Below are positions 8,047 through 15,368 of a DNA stretch of 64,000 bases, in pieces. The notes under the pieces were generated by a model. That model was not told the DNA's origin and searched no databases. It worked only from the letters and a program-made list of their open reading frames with translations. The position numbers were made by a program, and so were the translations under genes. This DNA is from Bradyrhizobium sp. MOS002. GTDB lineage: Bacteria; Pseudomonadota; Alphaproteobacteria; Rhizobiales; Xanthobacteraceae. Location of the stretch: positions 310,001-374,000 of the forward strand of contig NZ_PYFX01000003.1 of NCBI RefSeq assembly GCF_003020115.1. Reading direction: 5' to 3'. The stretch's first letter is position 1. Every line of letters begins with the position of its first letter.

Positions 8047-8280
8047 TCAGTTTCGCTCTTTGACCTGACCGCTGCTGTCGACGACCAGCGTCACTGCCTT
8101 GCCGTTCTTCACCGCCTTGGCGGTGATGCCTTCGGCCGTCGACTTGATGTCGCTGACTTGCGCGTAGCCGGCCGCCTGGATCCTGGCGACGAGTTCCTCC
8201 TGCGTCAGAGCGTGCGCGCTCGACAGCCCGCCCGCGATCGCGAGCAACAGGACCGTGCGGAAGATTGTTCGTGTTCGCAT
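8047..8280 (-). CDS. Small exported PepSY-domain protein
   Basis: 77 residues with AGGAG 8 bases before the ATG. A signal peptide (TVLLLAIAGGLSSAHA) precedes a single PepSY-like unit: LTQEELVARIQAAGYAQVSDIKSTAEGITAKAVKNGKAVTLVVDSSGQV. PepSY proteins are small periplasmic modules, often inhibitory or regulatory toward peptidases and sensor kinases. It is the first gene of the four-gene minus-strand operon that continues with DUF1259, DUF1080 and GlcG. Its stop is 17 bases before the DUF1259 start. Confidence 0.82.
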   Translation of the reverse strand: MRTRTIFRTVLLLAIAGGLSSAHALTQEELVARIQAAGYAQVSDIKSTAEGITAKAVKNGKAVTLVVDSSGQVKERN

Positions 8281-8763
8281 GATCGTTTCTCCTGGTCTTG
8301 TCCTGCCCCAGGTGAACTCTCTTTCGCGATCTTCCCCCTACGCGATGCCCACAAGGCGCAAGAGGCTCCGGCCATCGATGCGCACAGCGATGCGACCGGC
8401 GCGGACTCCGTGCCGAGAAATCGAACCAGTGTGACGGATGAAATCGGGGATGTATGATGACATGCTGCGCCCTTGGTGATCAGGACGCGATGCTTGGGCA
8501 TGTCGCCTCACGGGGAGATCGCACTTCCCCGAACGCGAAATAAAAACCCGAAGGCGGGAGCTGTCAACCGGCGTATGCTTCGGGCGGCCCACCGAAGTCG
8601 CCGGCGAACGTCACAAAGAGTTCACCGCTCCGCGGAAACCGCGCCAGCCACGTCTTGAAACTCGCGGACGGGCTCGCTACTGTCCTTTGCATGGGGACAA
8701 AGCAGACTCCCCGTGAGGCCTCGGTCCAAGCTCTGCGCAGCACGCCATTCGTGGAGCTTGCGC
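8281..8763. other. Intergenic region, 483 bases, between two divergent transcripts
   Basis: The gap must hold the promoters of the PepSY operon (minus) and the Cj0069-family gene (plus). A short hairpin with arms CGGGGA/TCCCCG lies near 8512-8532. A 41-codon minus-strand ORF is possible at 8338-8463. I see no convincing transcription-factor palindrome. Confidence 0.5.
8338..8463 (-). CDS. Possible 41-residue small ORF upstream of the PepSY operon
   Basis: The ORF begins MSSYIPDFIRHTGSIS at an ATG preceded by AAGGG and ends 57 bases before the PepSY start. It encodes a basic peptide with many Arg and Ile residues and no clear membrane segment. It may be the true first gene of the operon, a leader peptide, or chance. 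No family is recognised. Low confidence. Confidence 0.2.
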   Translation of the reverse strand: MSSYIPDFIRHTGSISRHGVRAGRIAVRIDGRSLLRLVGIA

Positions 8764-9795
8764 ATGGACACCGAACGACACCCTTCTCACCAACACACCG
8801 TCGCCATCCTCTCGCGAGGGGACGATGTCGCGCGCCGGGACGCGACGGCGCAAAACAGCCGCTTCGTCCGCATCTTCGAAGCACTCGCCGCCGTCGGCAT
8901 TGAAGCCCAGCCGGCGATCTACGACGAAAGCTTTGCCGAAGAGGTCCGCGAGCAGGTGCTCGCGGCCGGCGGCGTGCTCGTCTGGGTCGATCCGATCCAC
9001 CAGGGCAAGACGCGCGTTGAGCTCGATCCCCTGCTTCGCGACGTCGCCGCACGGGGCGTGTGGGTCAGCGCTCATCCGGACGTCATTCTCAAGATGGGCA
9101 CCAAGGAGGTACTCTATCGTACCCGCGCGATGGGGTGGGGATGCGACACGGCTTTATATCAAACCGCCGAGGCCATGCGCGCCGAGTTGCCGACACGGCT
9201 CGCCACCGGTCCGCGCGTGATCAAGCGCAACCGCGGCAACGGCGGCCAAGGCGTGTGGAAGGTCGAGAGGCTGCCGAATTCCCCAATGATAAAGGTGCTG
9301 GACGCGACCAAGGATGGCTCCGAGGAACTGACGCTGGAGAGTTTTCTCGGTCGCTGCGCCGAATACTTCGAGAATGGCAGCGTGGTCGATCAGCCATTCC
9401 AGCCTCGCTTGGGCGAAGGCGTGGTGCGCTGCTATATGGCCGGCGATCGCTGTGCCGGCTTCGGCTATCACAAAGTCAAAGCCCTGGTTGACTCGCCGGA
9501 CGCCCGTTCCGAGGCCGGACCGCGGCTCTATACCTCGAACGCAGACTCGCGCTTCCAGCGGCTGCGTCGGTTGATGGAAGACGAGTGGACCGCAGGAATG
9601 ATGAAGACATTGGACATCGACGAAGGCTCGCTCCCGGTCATCTGGGACGCGGACTTCCTGCACGGTCCGAAAGATACGGCCGGTGCCGACACCTACGTCC
9701 TGTGCGAGATCAACGCAAGCTCATGCTTCGCGATCCCCGAGGAGGCCCCGGCCGCGATCGCGCGGACGGTGAAGCAGCGGCTTACGCAGACGTAG
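8764..9795 (+). CDS. Cj0069-family protein (ATP-grasp-like)
   Basis: 343 residues from the ATG at 8764, chosen for the GGAG 8 bases upstream; an in-frame start at 8713 lacks support. The sequence resembles the Cj0069 family: AILSRGDDVARRD, VWVDPIHQGKTRVELDPLLRDVAARGVWVSAHPDVI, KMGTKEVLYRTRAMGWG, then VIKRNRGNGGQGVWKVE and YVLCEINASSCFAIPEEAP. The segments VIKRNRGNGGQGVWKV and EINASS look like ATP-grasp nucleotide and Mg-binding elements, so an ATP-dependent ligase-type activity is likely. Substrate and product are unknown. It is tail-to-tail with the ars MFS gene. Confidence 0.75.
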   Translation: MDTERHPSHQHTVAILSRGDDVARRDATAQNSRFVRIFEALAAVGIEAQPAIYDESFAEEVREQVLAAGGVLVWVDPIHQGKTRVELDPLLRDVAARGVWVSAHPDVILKMGTKEVLYRTRAMGWGCDTALYQTAEAMRAELPTRLATGPRVIKRNRGNGGQGVWKVERLPNSPMIKVLDATKDGSEELTLESFLGRCAEYFENGSVVDQPFQPRLGEGVVRCYMAGDRCAGFGYHKVKALVDSPDARSEAGPRLYTSNADSRFQRLRRLMEDEWTAGMMKTLDIDEGSLPVIWDADFLHGPKDTAGADTYVLCEINASSCFAIPEEAPAAIARTVKQRLTQT

Positions 9796-9838
9796 AGGGC
9801 TGGCTCGGACAAATGAAAACGCCGGCGGACGCGCAGCG

Positions 9839-11047
9839 TCATCGCGCGCTGCCGCTTGGAGACGGTTGCGCCCGCGCCCACACCAGTGCCAGCGGCCCCA
9901 GCGCAATCCCGGCCGCCAGCACGATGAACGCCAGCAGCCAGCCGGTCGCGCTCTGCGGGCCGCCGGCTGCGTCGAGTGCGGCGCCGGTGCCCCAGGCGCC
10001 GACGGCCGACAGGCCGAAACCGACCGTCGAATGCAGGGCGAGGGTCGCGCCGCGATGTTCGGACACAGCGGCGGCCGACATGCCGGCGGTCAAGGCGCCG
10101 GAATCGGCCGGCACGGTCAGGCCGTAGACGAGCAGCAGCAGCGCGAGCACCCATGCCGGCGCCGTCGCGTTGAGTCCGATGACCAGCGCCACGCAGGCCG
10201 ACGCGATCATCACGACCGTGATCGCGCGATGGCGCCCGAATTTCAGCGCAGCCTCGTTGCCGAGGATGCTGGCCGGCATCGAGATCACTGCAAAGCAGAA
10301 GCTCAGCACGACGGGGCTCAACCACGACGGCGCGCCTTGATGCGCGACGACGAAGGTCCAGAACCCGACCAGCCAGGTGCGGATGCCGTAGAGCTCGAAG
10401 CAATGGGCGCCGTAGCCGAAGATGTATCCGAGCGCCTCACGGTTGGCGAAGACGGGCGCGAAGTTCAAGAGACGTCCCGCCTTCGGCGCGGGCCGCTGCG
10501 CCTGTATCAGAAGGCACGCGACGACCATCGCGATCGGACCGAAGCCGGTGACAAGGAAAGCGGTCCGCCATCCCCAGCGGTCGGCGATCACTTGCGCGAT
10601 CAGGAACGAAAGACCGACGCCGACCGAGAAGCTCGATGTGTAGAGCGTGACAGCGCGTGAGGTGTCGCCGGCGGGAAGCCGGTCCGTCAGCGCCTTCAGG
10701 CCCGGCATGTAGGCGCCGGCAAATCCAAGCCCTGCCAGGGACCAGATCGCGGTCGCGGACCAAAACCCTTCCGCGAAGAGTCCGAACGCGGCGGTCGCAA
10801 GCCCGCTGACGATCGAGCCCCAGAGCAAAACGAGCCGTGCGTCGATCCGGTCGGTCAACGTCGTCAGCACGGGCACCGCGACCATGTAGCCGAACGCGTA
10901 ACCGCTCGCCATCAAGCCGCCTTCGGCCGCCGACAAGCCCCACGCCGGCATCAGATGCTGCGCCAGATTCGCGGACAACGTCACATGCGGCAGCAGATTG
11001 CCGACCTGGCCGATGCACATCGCCGCGATCAGAGACCGGCCGCTCAA
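9839..11047 (-). CDS. MFS transporter of the arsenic island
   Basis: About 402 residues with twelve predicted hydrophobic segments and an MFS signature after TM2 (TLTDRIDARLVLLWG). The start is uncertain: TTG at 11047 is the longest, but its GGGAGG lies rather far upstream; an internal ATG (MCIGQVG) is possible. It is the third gene of the leftward arsR-flavoprotein-MFS operon. MFS proteins in ars operons export arsenicals or other substrates. It does not show the GAPDH-partner context of ArsJ. I infer an efflux role in arsenic resistance from position only. Confidence 0.75.
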   Translation of the reverse strand: MSGRSLIAAMCIGQVGNLLPHVTLSANLAQHLMPAWGLSAAEGGLMASGYAFGYMVAVPVLTTLTDRIDARLVLLWGSIVSGLATAAFGLFAEGFWSATAIWSLAGLGFAGAYMPGLKALTDRLPAGDTSRAVTLYTSSFSVGVGLSFLIAQVIADRWGWRTAFLVTGFGPIAMVVACLLIQAQRPAPKAGRLLNFAPVFANREALGYIFGYGAHCFELYGIRTWLVGFWTFVVAHQGAPSWLSPVVLSFCFAVISMPASILGNEAALKFGRHRAITVVMIASACVALVIGLNATAPAWVLALLLLVYGLTVPADSGALTAGMSAAAVSEHRGATLALHSTVGFGLSAVGAWGTGAALDAAGGPQSATGWLLAFIVLAAGIALGPLALVWARAQPSPSGSAR

Positions 11048-11135
11048 GTTACGAATGCTGTCCTCCCGCCCCCGGACCGAAACGGCGCACCAGCCACAAT
11101 GGGCAACTCTCCGGCTTCACCTGCAAGAACCAACT

Positions 11136-12503
11136 TCACGAACAACCGCACCCCGAAGCGCCAGCCTTCTTCGCCGCTTCGTCGGCGGCGCAACAGGCCG
11201 TTGGTTCCTGCTTCGCCGGCCCACCGCAACATCCTGATGCGGCTTCAGTGGACTCGACGCCGCCGCGCGTGCAGACGCCGGTCTCCGGCAGCACGAGCTC
11301 CACCCTTGCGGCGGCTTTCTTGTCGCCGGCGAGATCGGCCGCGATCGAGCGGACCTGCTCATACCCTGTCATCATGAGAAAGGTCGGCGCGCGGCCATAC
11401 GACTTCATGCCCGCCATGTAGAAGCCCGGCTCATCGTGCGAGAGCTCGCGCGCGCCGTGCGGGCGCACCGTGCCGCAGCTGTGCTCGTTGGGATCTATCA
11501 GCGGCGCCAGGGCGACCGGTGCTTCGATGGCGGGATCGAGCCGCAGGCGCAATTCGGACAGGAACGAAAAGTCGGGACGAAAGCCCGTCGAGACGATCAG
11601 CTCGTCCACGATCACGCTTCGCGCGCCGCAACCCGAGCCGGCCACGATCTCGAGGCGGCCTTCGGAGTCCGACAGGTGCGTGACGGTGAATCCGGTCTCG
11701 ACCTTGATCTTCCCCGCGGTCACGAGCGCAGCGAAGGTGGAGCCCAGCTCTCCGCGCGCGGCAAGCTTGTCATTCCGGCCGCCGCCAAAAGCCTTGGCGG
11801 GATCGGCGCCGCGCAACAGCCAGATCGCTTGCGTCCCCGGCACCTCGTCCGCGAGATGCACGAGATCGATCAGCGTGCCCACCGCGGAATGGCCAGCGCC
11901 GAGCACCGCAACGGTCTTCCCGGCATATCTGACGCGGCCGGCACCACGGACATCGGGCATGCCATAGGCGATGTGGCCGGCGCATTCGCGCTCGCCGATC
12001 GCGGGCAGACCATTGCCTCCGGCGGGATTGGGCGAGAACCATGTGCCTGATGTATCGATCACGGCATCCGCGCGCAGCACTTCGGGACCTTTGCCGTTCT
12101 GGTAGCGGATTTCGAACGGCGCCTGGTCACGCCCCTTCGTCTTCGCCTTGTCAAAGCCGACGCGGCTGATGGCCGAGACGCGACTGGATGTCCGGATCAC
12201 CTCGCGCAGTGGCGTTCGCGTCGCAAGCGGCGTCACATATCGATCGAGCAGTTCGCCGCCGGTCGGATAAGAGCTCGGGTCCGGCGAATTCCATCCCGTC
12301 GGCGCGAGCAGGCGCGCCGCGGCCTTGTCGACATTGTATTCCCACGGCGAGAAGAGCTGGACCAGCTGCCACTGGCGAATCGCGTGCCCCGCCTCTGGTC
12401 CGGCCTCCAGCACGACGGGCGACATGCCGCGTTCGAGCACATGCGCGGCCGCGGCCAGGCCGACCGGCCCCGCCCCGATGATGGCTACCGTCTTCCCGTT
12501 CAT
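11136..12503 (-). CDS. ArsO-like flavin-dependent oxidoreductase with cysteine-rich C-terminal tail
   Basis: 455 residues with a good AGTAGG ribosome-binding site. Two Rossmann motifs are visible: GAGPVGLAAA near residue 10 (FAD) and GAGHSAVGT near 202 (NADPH). The body (residues 1-400) matches flavin-containing monooxygenase-like proteins frequent in ars operons. After it a tail of about 50 residues carries Cys411, Cys425-426, Cys437-438, Cys452 and Cys454 in CC, CC and CGC motifs, resembling a thiol metalloid-binding module. It is co-directional with arsR upstream and the MFS gene downstream. The redox substrate is not known; an organic or inorganic arsenical is likely from context. Confidence 0.82.
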   Translation of the reverse strand: MNGKTVAIIGAGPVGLAAAAHVLERGMSPVVLEAGPEAGHAIRQWQLVQLFSPWEYNVDKAAARLLAPTGWNSPDPSSYPTGGELLDRYVTPLATRTPLREVIRTSSRVSAISRVGFDKAKTKGRDQAPFEIRYQNGKGPEVLRADAVIDTSGTWFSPNPAGGNGLPAIGERECAGHIAYGMPDVRGAGRVRYAGKTVAVLGAGHSAVGTLIDLVHLADEVPGTQAIWLLRGADPAKAFGGGRNDKLAARGELGSTFAALVTAGKIKVETGFTVTHLSDSEGRLEIVAGSGCGARSVIVDELIVSTGFRPDFSFLSELRLRLDPAIEAPVALAPLIDPNEHSCGTVRPHGARELSHDEPGFYMAGMKSYGRAPTFLMMTGYEQVRSIAADLAGDKKAAARVELVLPETGVCTRGGVESTEAASGCCGGPAKQEPTACCAADEAAKKAGASGCGCS

Positions 12504-12518
12504 CCTACTTCTCCCATC

Positions 12519-12528
12519 TTTCTAGAAT
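12519..12528. promoter_or_regulatory. Possible internal ArsR half-operator
   Basis: TTTCTAGAAT in the 48-base gap between arsR and the flavoprotein gene differs by one base from TTTCTGGAAT in the divergent arsR promoter (12913-12922). It may give the flavoprotein gene additional arsenic control. Weak evidence: short and single. Confidence 0.3.
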
Positions 12529-12551
12529 CATGGAATAAATTGTCAAAAAAA

Positions 12552-12869
12552 TCAGGCCGCCGTTTGTGTGTCCTTGCATCCGACCTCGTCCGCACAGCAC
12601 TCCGCCGCCAGGAAATCGACCAGGCCCCGCATCGCGTCGAAATTCGCGTGGCAGATCAGCGTCGTCGATTCCCGAACCTGGCTGACGAGATCGACAGAGA
12701 CCAGGGTCTTGATGTGATGCGACAGCGTCGACGCCGGTATCTTCAGCTTGTCCTGCAAGCGGCCGACGGGCATGCCCTTGTGCCCTGCCCGCACCAGGGC
12801 ACGATAGATCTGGAGTCGCGTCCGGTTACCCAGGGCTTCGAGGCGTGCTGCTGCGTCATCGATCTTCAT
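12552..12869 (-). CDS. arsR: ArsR-family arsenic-responsive repressor (leftward operon)
   Basis: 105 residues forming a winged-helix ArsR/SmtB repressor: RTRLQIYRALVRAG, GRLQDKLKIPASTLSHHIKTL as recognition helix. Cys91, Cys92 and Cys98 in ECCADEVGC have the same spacing as the Cys95/96/102 As(III) site described for Acidithiobacillus ferrooxidans ArsR. As(III) binding should release DNA. It heads the arsR-flavoprotein-MFS operon and diverges from a second arsR. Operator-like palindromes lie in the shared promoter. Confidence 0.93.
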   Translation of the reverse strand: MKIDDAAARLEALGNRTRLQIYRALVRAGHKGMPVGRLQDKLKIPASTLSHHIKTLVSVDLVSQVRESTTLICHANFDAMRGLVDFLAAECCADEVGCKDTQTAA

Positions 12870-12909
12870 GGCCGCGACGATGCGCCCGCAGATGCCAAAC
12901 TGTCAAACC

Positions 12910-12932
12910 ATATTTCTGGAATATTCGAAATA
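12910..12932. promoter_or_regulatory. ArsR operator candidate 1
   Basis: The inverted repeat ATATTTC-N9-GAAATAT encloses a second palindrome GAATATTC. It lies 41 bases upstream of the leftward arsR start, in the usual place for ArsR binding. Confidence 0.65.
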
Positions 12933-12975
12933 TAGCGCTCAACGGCGGCAATTCCGGATTGACGAGCCCTCAATA

Positions 12976-13001
12976 TTTCCATACATCTGGATATATGGAA
13001 A
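12976..13001. promoter_or_regulatory. ArsR operator candidate 2, overlapping the rightward arsR start
   Basis: TTTCCATACAT-CTGG-ATATATGGAAA is an 11-base inverted repeat with a single mismatch and a 4-base spacer. It contains the ATG (12995-12997) of the rightward arsR, so a bound repressor would block early transcription of that operon. No Shine-Dalgarno is evident, which suggests a leaderless or near-leaderless transcript. Confidence 0.65.
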
Positions 13002-13357
13002 CCGAAGAAGCCGTCCTGGCCCTCGCCGCGCTGTCCCAACCGACTCGTCTGGAGGCCTTCCGGACGCTCGTCAGGCACGAGCCTGATGGGCTCGCTGCGG
13101 GCGATCTCGCCCGACTGCTGGAGGTCCCCCAGAACACGCTCTCGGCGCATTTGTCGATCCTGACACGCGCGCGCCTTGTCACCTCCGAGCGACACAGCCG
13201 CTCGATCGTCTATCGCGCCAACCTTGCGGAATTCCGCGACGTTGCGGTCTTCCTGCTTCGGGATTGCTGCGGCGGACGGCCGGAAGTTTGCGAGCCGGTC
13301 GTCGATAGCCTTCAAGCCTGCTGCTCGCCAAAACGAAAGGAGCGAAGCCGTGCCTGA
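12995..13357 (+). CDS. arsR: ArsR-family arsenic-responsive repressor (rightward operon)
   Basis: 120 residues from the ATG at 12995, inside a palindrome; longer upstream starts would read through the operator region. The core is an ArsR winged helix: LSQPTRLEAFRTLV, LARLLEVPQNTLSAHLSIL. Its C-terminus holds Cys91, Cys92 and Cys99 (DCCGGRPEVC) and a further Cys109-Cys110 pair, again AfArsR-like. It heads the arsR-arsC-acr3-arsC operon; its stop overlaps the next start by 8 bases. Which of the two repressors binds which operator cannot be read from sequence. Confidence 0.92.
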   Translation: METEEAVLALAALSQPTRLEAFRTLVRHEPDGLAAGDLARLLEVPQNTLSAHLSILTRARLVTSERHSRSIVYRANLAEFRDVAVFLLRDCCGGRPEVCEPVVDSLQACCSPKRKERSRA

Positions 13358-13877
13358 CCAGATGTTCAATGTGCTGTTCCTGTGCACAGGCAATTCGGCG
13401 CGCTCGATCCTTGCCGAGTCGATCCTCCGCAAGGACGGTGCCGGCCGCTTTCGGGCGTTCTCCGCAGGCAGCACGCCGAAAGCCGCGGTGCATCCGCTGG
13501 CGCTGCGCACGCTGGAGAGCATGGGCTATCCCAACGACGGGATGCGCTCAAAAAGCTGGCTGGAGTTCGCCGCCCCTGACGCGGCCGTGATGGATTTCGT
13601 CTTCACGGTTTGCGACAACGCCGCGGGCGAGGCCTGTCCCATCTGGCCGGGTCAGCCGATGACGGCACACTGGGGCATCGAGGACCCCGCCGCTGCCGAA
13701 GGCACGGAGTTGCAGAGGCAGGCGGCCTTCGTCACGGCCTTCCGCTACCTGAAGAACCGGATCGCCACCTTTGTGAACCTCCCGCTGAGGGGCATCGACA
13801 AGCTGTCGCTCGGCACCAAGCTGCGCGAGATCGGCCGCTCCGATGGCGCGTCCCTTTCCAATGACGATGTGGCGTAG
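13350..13877 (+). CDS. arsC: Arsenate reductase, low-molecular-weight phosphatase type
   Basis: 175 residues from GTG 13350, chosen for AAGGAG 7 bases upstream. The catalytic P-loop CTGNSARS (Cys12, Arg18; CX5R) starts the domain. Cys88 (FTVCDN) and Cys96 (EACPIWPG) correspond to the second and third redox cysteines of the thioredoxin-linked enzyme of plasmid pI258. It reduces arsenate to arsenite in the cytoplasm. It overlaps arsR by 8 bases and precedes acr3 by 3 bases, so the three are translated together. About 40 residues longer than pI258 ArsC, mostly at the C-terminus (KNRIATFVNLPLRGIDKLS). Confidence 0.93.
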   Translation: MPDQMFNVLFLCTGNSARSILAESILRKDGAGRFRAFSAGSTPKAAVHPLALRTLESMGYPNDGMRSKSWLEFAAPDAAVMDFVFTVCDNAAGEACPIWPGQPMTAHWGIEDPAAAEGTELQRQAAFVTAFRYLKNRIATFVNLPLRGIDKLSLGTKLREIGRSDGASLSNDDVA

Positions 13878-13880
13878 CCC

Positions 13881-14936
13881 ATGGGACTCTTCGAACGATA
13901 CCTCACTCTCTGGGTTGCGCTTTGCATCGTGGCCGGCGTAGCGCTGGGACATGTCATGCCCGGCTTCTTTGCTGCGGTCGCGACCGCTGAGGTTGCCAAG
14001 GTCAACCTGCCGGTTGCGGCGCTCATCTGGCTCATGATCGTGCCGATGTTGCTGAAGATCGATTTCGGCTCGTTGGGCCAGGTCCGTGAGCATTGGCGCG
14101 GCGTGGGCGTTACCCTTTTCATCAACTGGGCCGTAAAGCCATTCTCGATGGCGCTGCTGAGCTCGTTTTTCATCGGCCAAGTGTTCGCACCCATGCTGCC
14201 GGCGGGCCAGATCCCGTCCTATATCGCGGGCCTGATCCTGCTGGCCGCCGCGCCCTGCACCGCGATGGTGTTCGTCTGGTCCAACCTGTGCGAGGGGGAG
14301 CCGCACTATACCCTGAGCCAGGTCGCGCTCAACGACGTGATCATGGTTTTCCTGTTCGCACCGCTCGTGGGACTGCTGCTCGGTGTGGCCTCCATCAGCG
14401 TCCCCTGGGGCACGTTGCTCCTGTCAGTCTTGCTGTACATCGTGGTCCCGGTGATCGTCGCGCAAGTGTGGCGAAGGGTGCTGCTGCAAAAGGGCGGCGA
14501 TGCTTTGGCCCGCAGCCTGCGGACGCTGCAACCCCTTTCTCTCGTTGCGCTTCTGGCGACGTTGGTTCTCCTGTTCGGCTTTCAGGGAGAGCAGATCGTC
14601 AGGCAGCCGGGCGTGATCGCGATCCTCGCGGTGCCGATCCTCGTCCAGGTTTATTTCAATGCGGGCCTGGCGTATTGGCTCAGCCGGCGGTTTGGCGTGG
14701 CCTGGTGTGTCGCCGCTCCTGCAGCGCTGATCGGCGCGAGCAACTTCTTTGAGTTGGCCGTCGCTGCCGCGATCAGCTTGTTCGGTCTGGACTCAGGCGC
14801 AGCGCTTGCAACTGTGGTCGGCGTTCTTGTCGAGGTGCCGGTGATGCTATCCGTCGTCCGCATCGTGAAGGCGACCAGAGGCTGGTACGAAGCAGGCGCC
14901 GGCAAGGCGGCCACTGCGGTTGAGGCCCGATCATGA
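13881..14936 (+). CDS. arsB: Arsenite efflux permease, ACR3 family
   Basis: 351 residues with ten hydrophobic segments. The ACR3 signature is present: IWLMIVPMLLKIDFG, then LAAAPCTAMVFVWSNL with the conserved transport Cys126 in TM4, and ALNDVIMVFLFAPLV. A late VLVEVPVM segment carries the conserved acidic residue. The protein extrudes As(OH)3 across the inner membrane with the proton gradient. It lies between two arsenate reductase genes and ends in a 4-base ATGA overlap with the second. The name acr3 is equally used for this family. Confidence 0.95.
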   Translation: MGLFERYLTLWVALCIVAGVALGHVMPGFFAAVATAEVAKVNLPVAALIWLMIVPMLLKIDFGSLGQVREHWRGVGVTLFINWAVKPFSMALLSSFFIGQVFAPMLPAGQIPSYIAGLILLAAAPCTAMVFVWSNLCEGEPHYTLSQVALNDVIMVFLFAPLVGLLLGVASISVPWGTLLLSVLLYIVVPVIVAQVWRRVLLQKGGDALARSLRTLQPLSLVALLATLVLLFGFQGEQIVRQPGVIAILAVPILVQVYFNAGLAYWLSRRFGVAWCVAAPAALIGASNFFELAVAAAISLFGLDSGAALATVVGVLVEVPVMLSVVRIVKATRGWYEAGAGKAATAVEARS

Positions 14937-15334
14937 GCGTCACGATCTATCACAACCCCGCCTGCGGCACCTCGCGCAACACGCTGGCGATGATCCGGCA
15001 GAGCGGCGCCGAGCCCGTCGTCATCGAATATCTGAAGACGCCGCCATCCCGCGAAAAGCTGGTCGAGCTGGTCAAGGCCCTCGGCATCTCCGCTCGCGCG
15101 CTGCTGCGCGAGAAAGGCACGCCCTACAAGGAGCTCGGCCTCGACGACCCCAAATGGTCCGACGACGAGCTGATCGACCAGATGCTCGCACACCCCATCC
15201 TGATCAACCGTCCGATCGTGGTGACGCCCAAGGGCACACGCCTGTGTCGGCCTTCGGAAGCCGTCATCGATCTCCTGGACCATCCTGTTGCCCGGTTCGT
15301 GAAGGAGAATGGCGAGGTGGTCGAGGCGCGATGA
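14933..15334 (+). CDS. arsC: Arsenate reductase, glutaredoxin-linked ArsC type
   Basis: 133 residues starting within the ACR3 stop. Cys11 in HNPACGTSRNTL is the catalytic cysteine of the thioredoxin-fold ArsC family. Downstream IEYLKTPPSREKLVELVKALG and HPILINRPIVVTPKGTRLCRP match the family throughout. This enzyme uses glutathione and glutaredoxin, unlike the phosphatase-type enzyme three genes upstream; the operon thus has two unrelated arsenate reductases. Last gene of the rightward ars operon, tail-to-tail with the porin gene. Confidence 0.95.
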   Translation: MSVTIYHNPACGTSRNTLAMIRQSGAEPVVIEYLKTPPSREKLVELVKALGISARALLREKGTPYKELGLDDPKWSDDELIDQMLAHPILINRPIVVTPKGTRLCRPSEAVIDLLDHPVARFVKENGEVVEAR

Positions 15335-15368
15335 TTGCCGGCATGGCCTCGCTCGCGCTCGCCTCGAC

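Noticed and set aside
9839..11047. MFS gene as arsJ
   Set aside because: ArsJ normally accompanies a glyceraldehyde-3-phosphate dehydrogenase gene, absent here, and no specific motif supports it.
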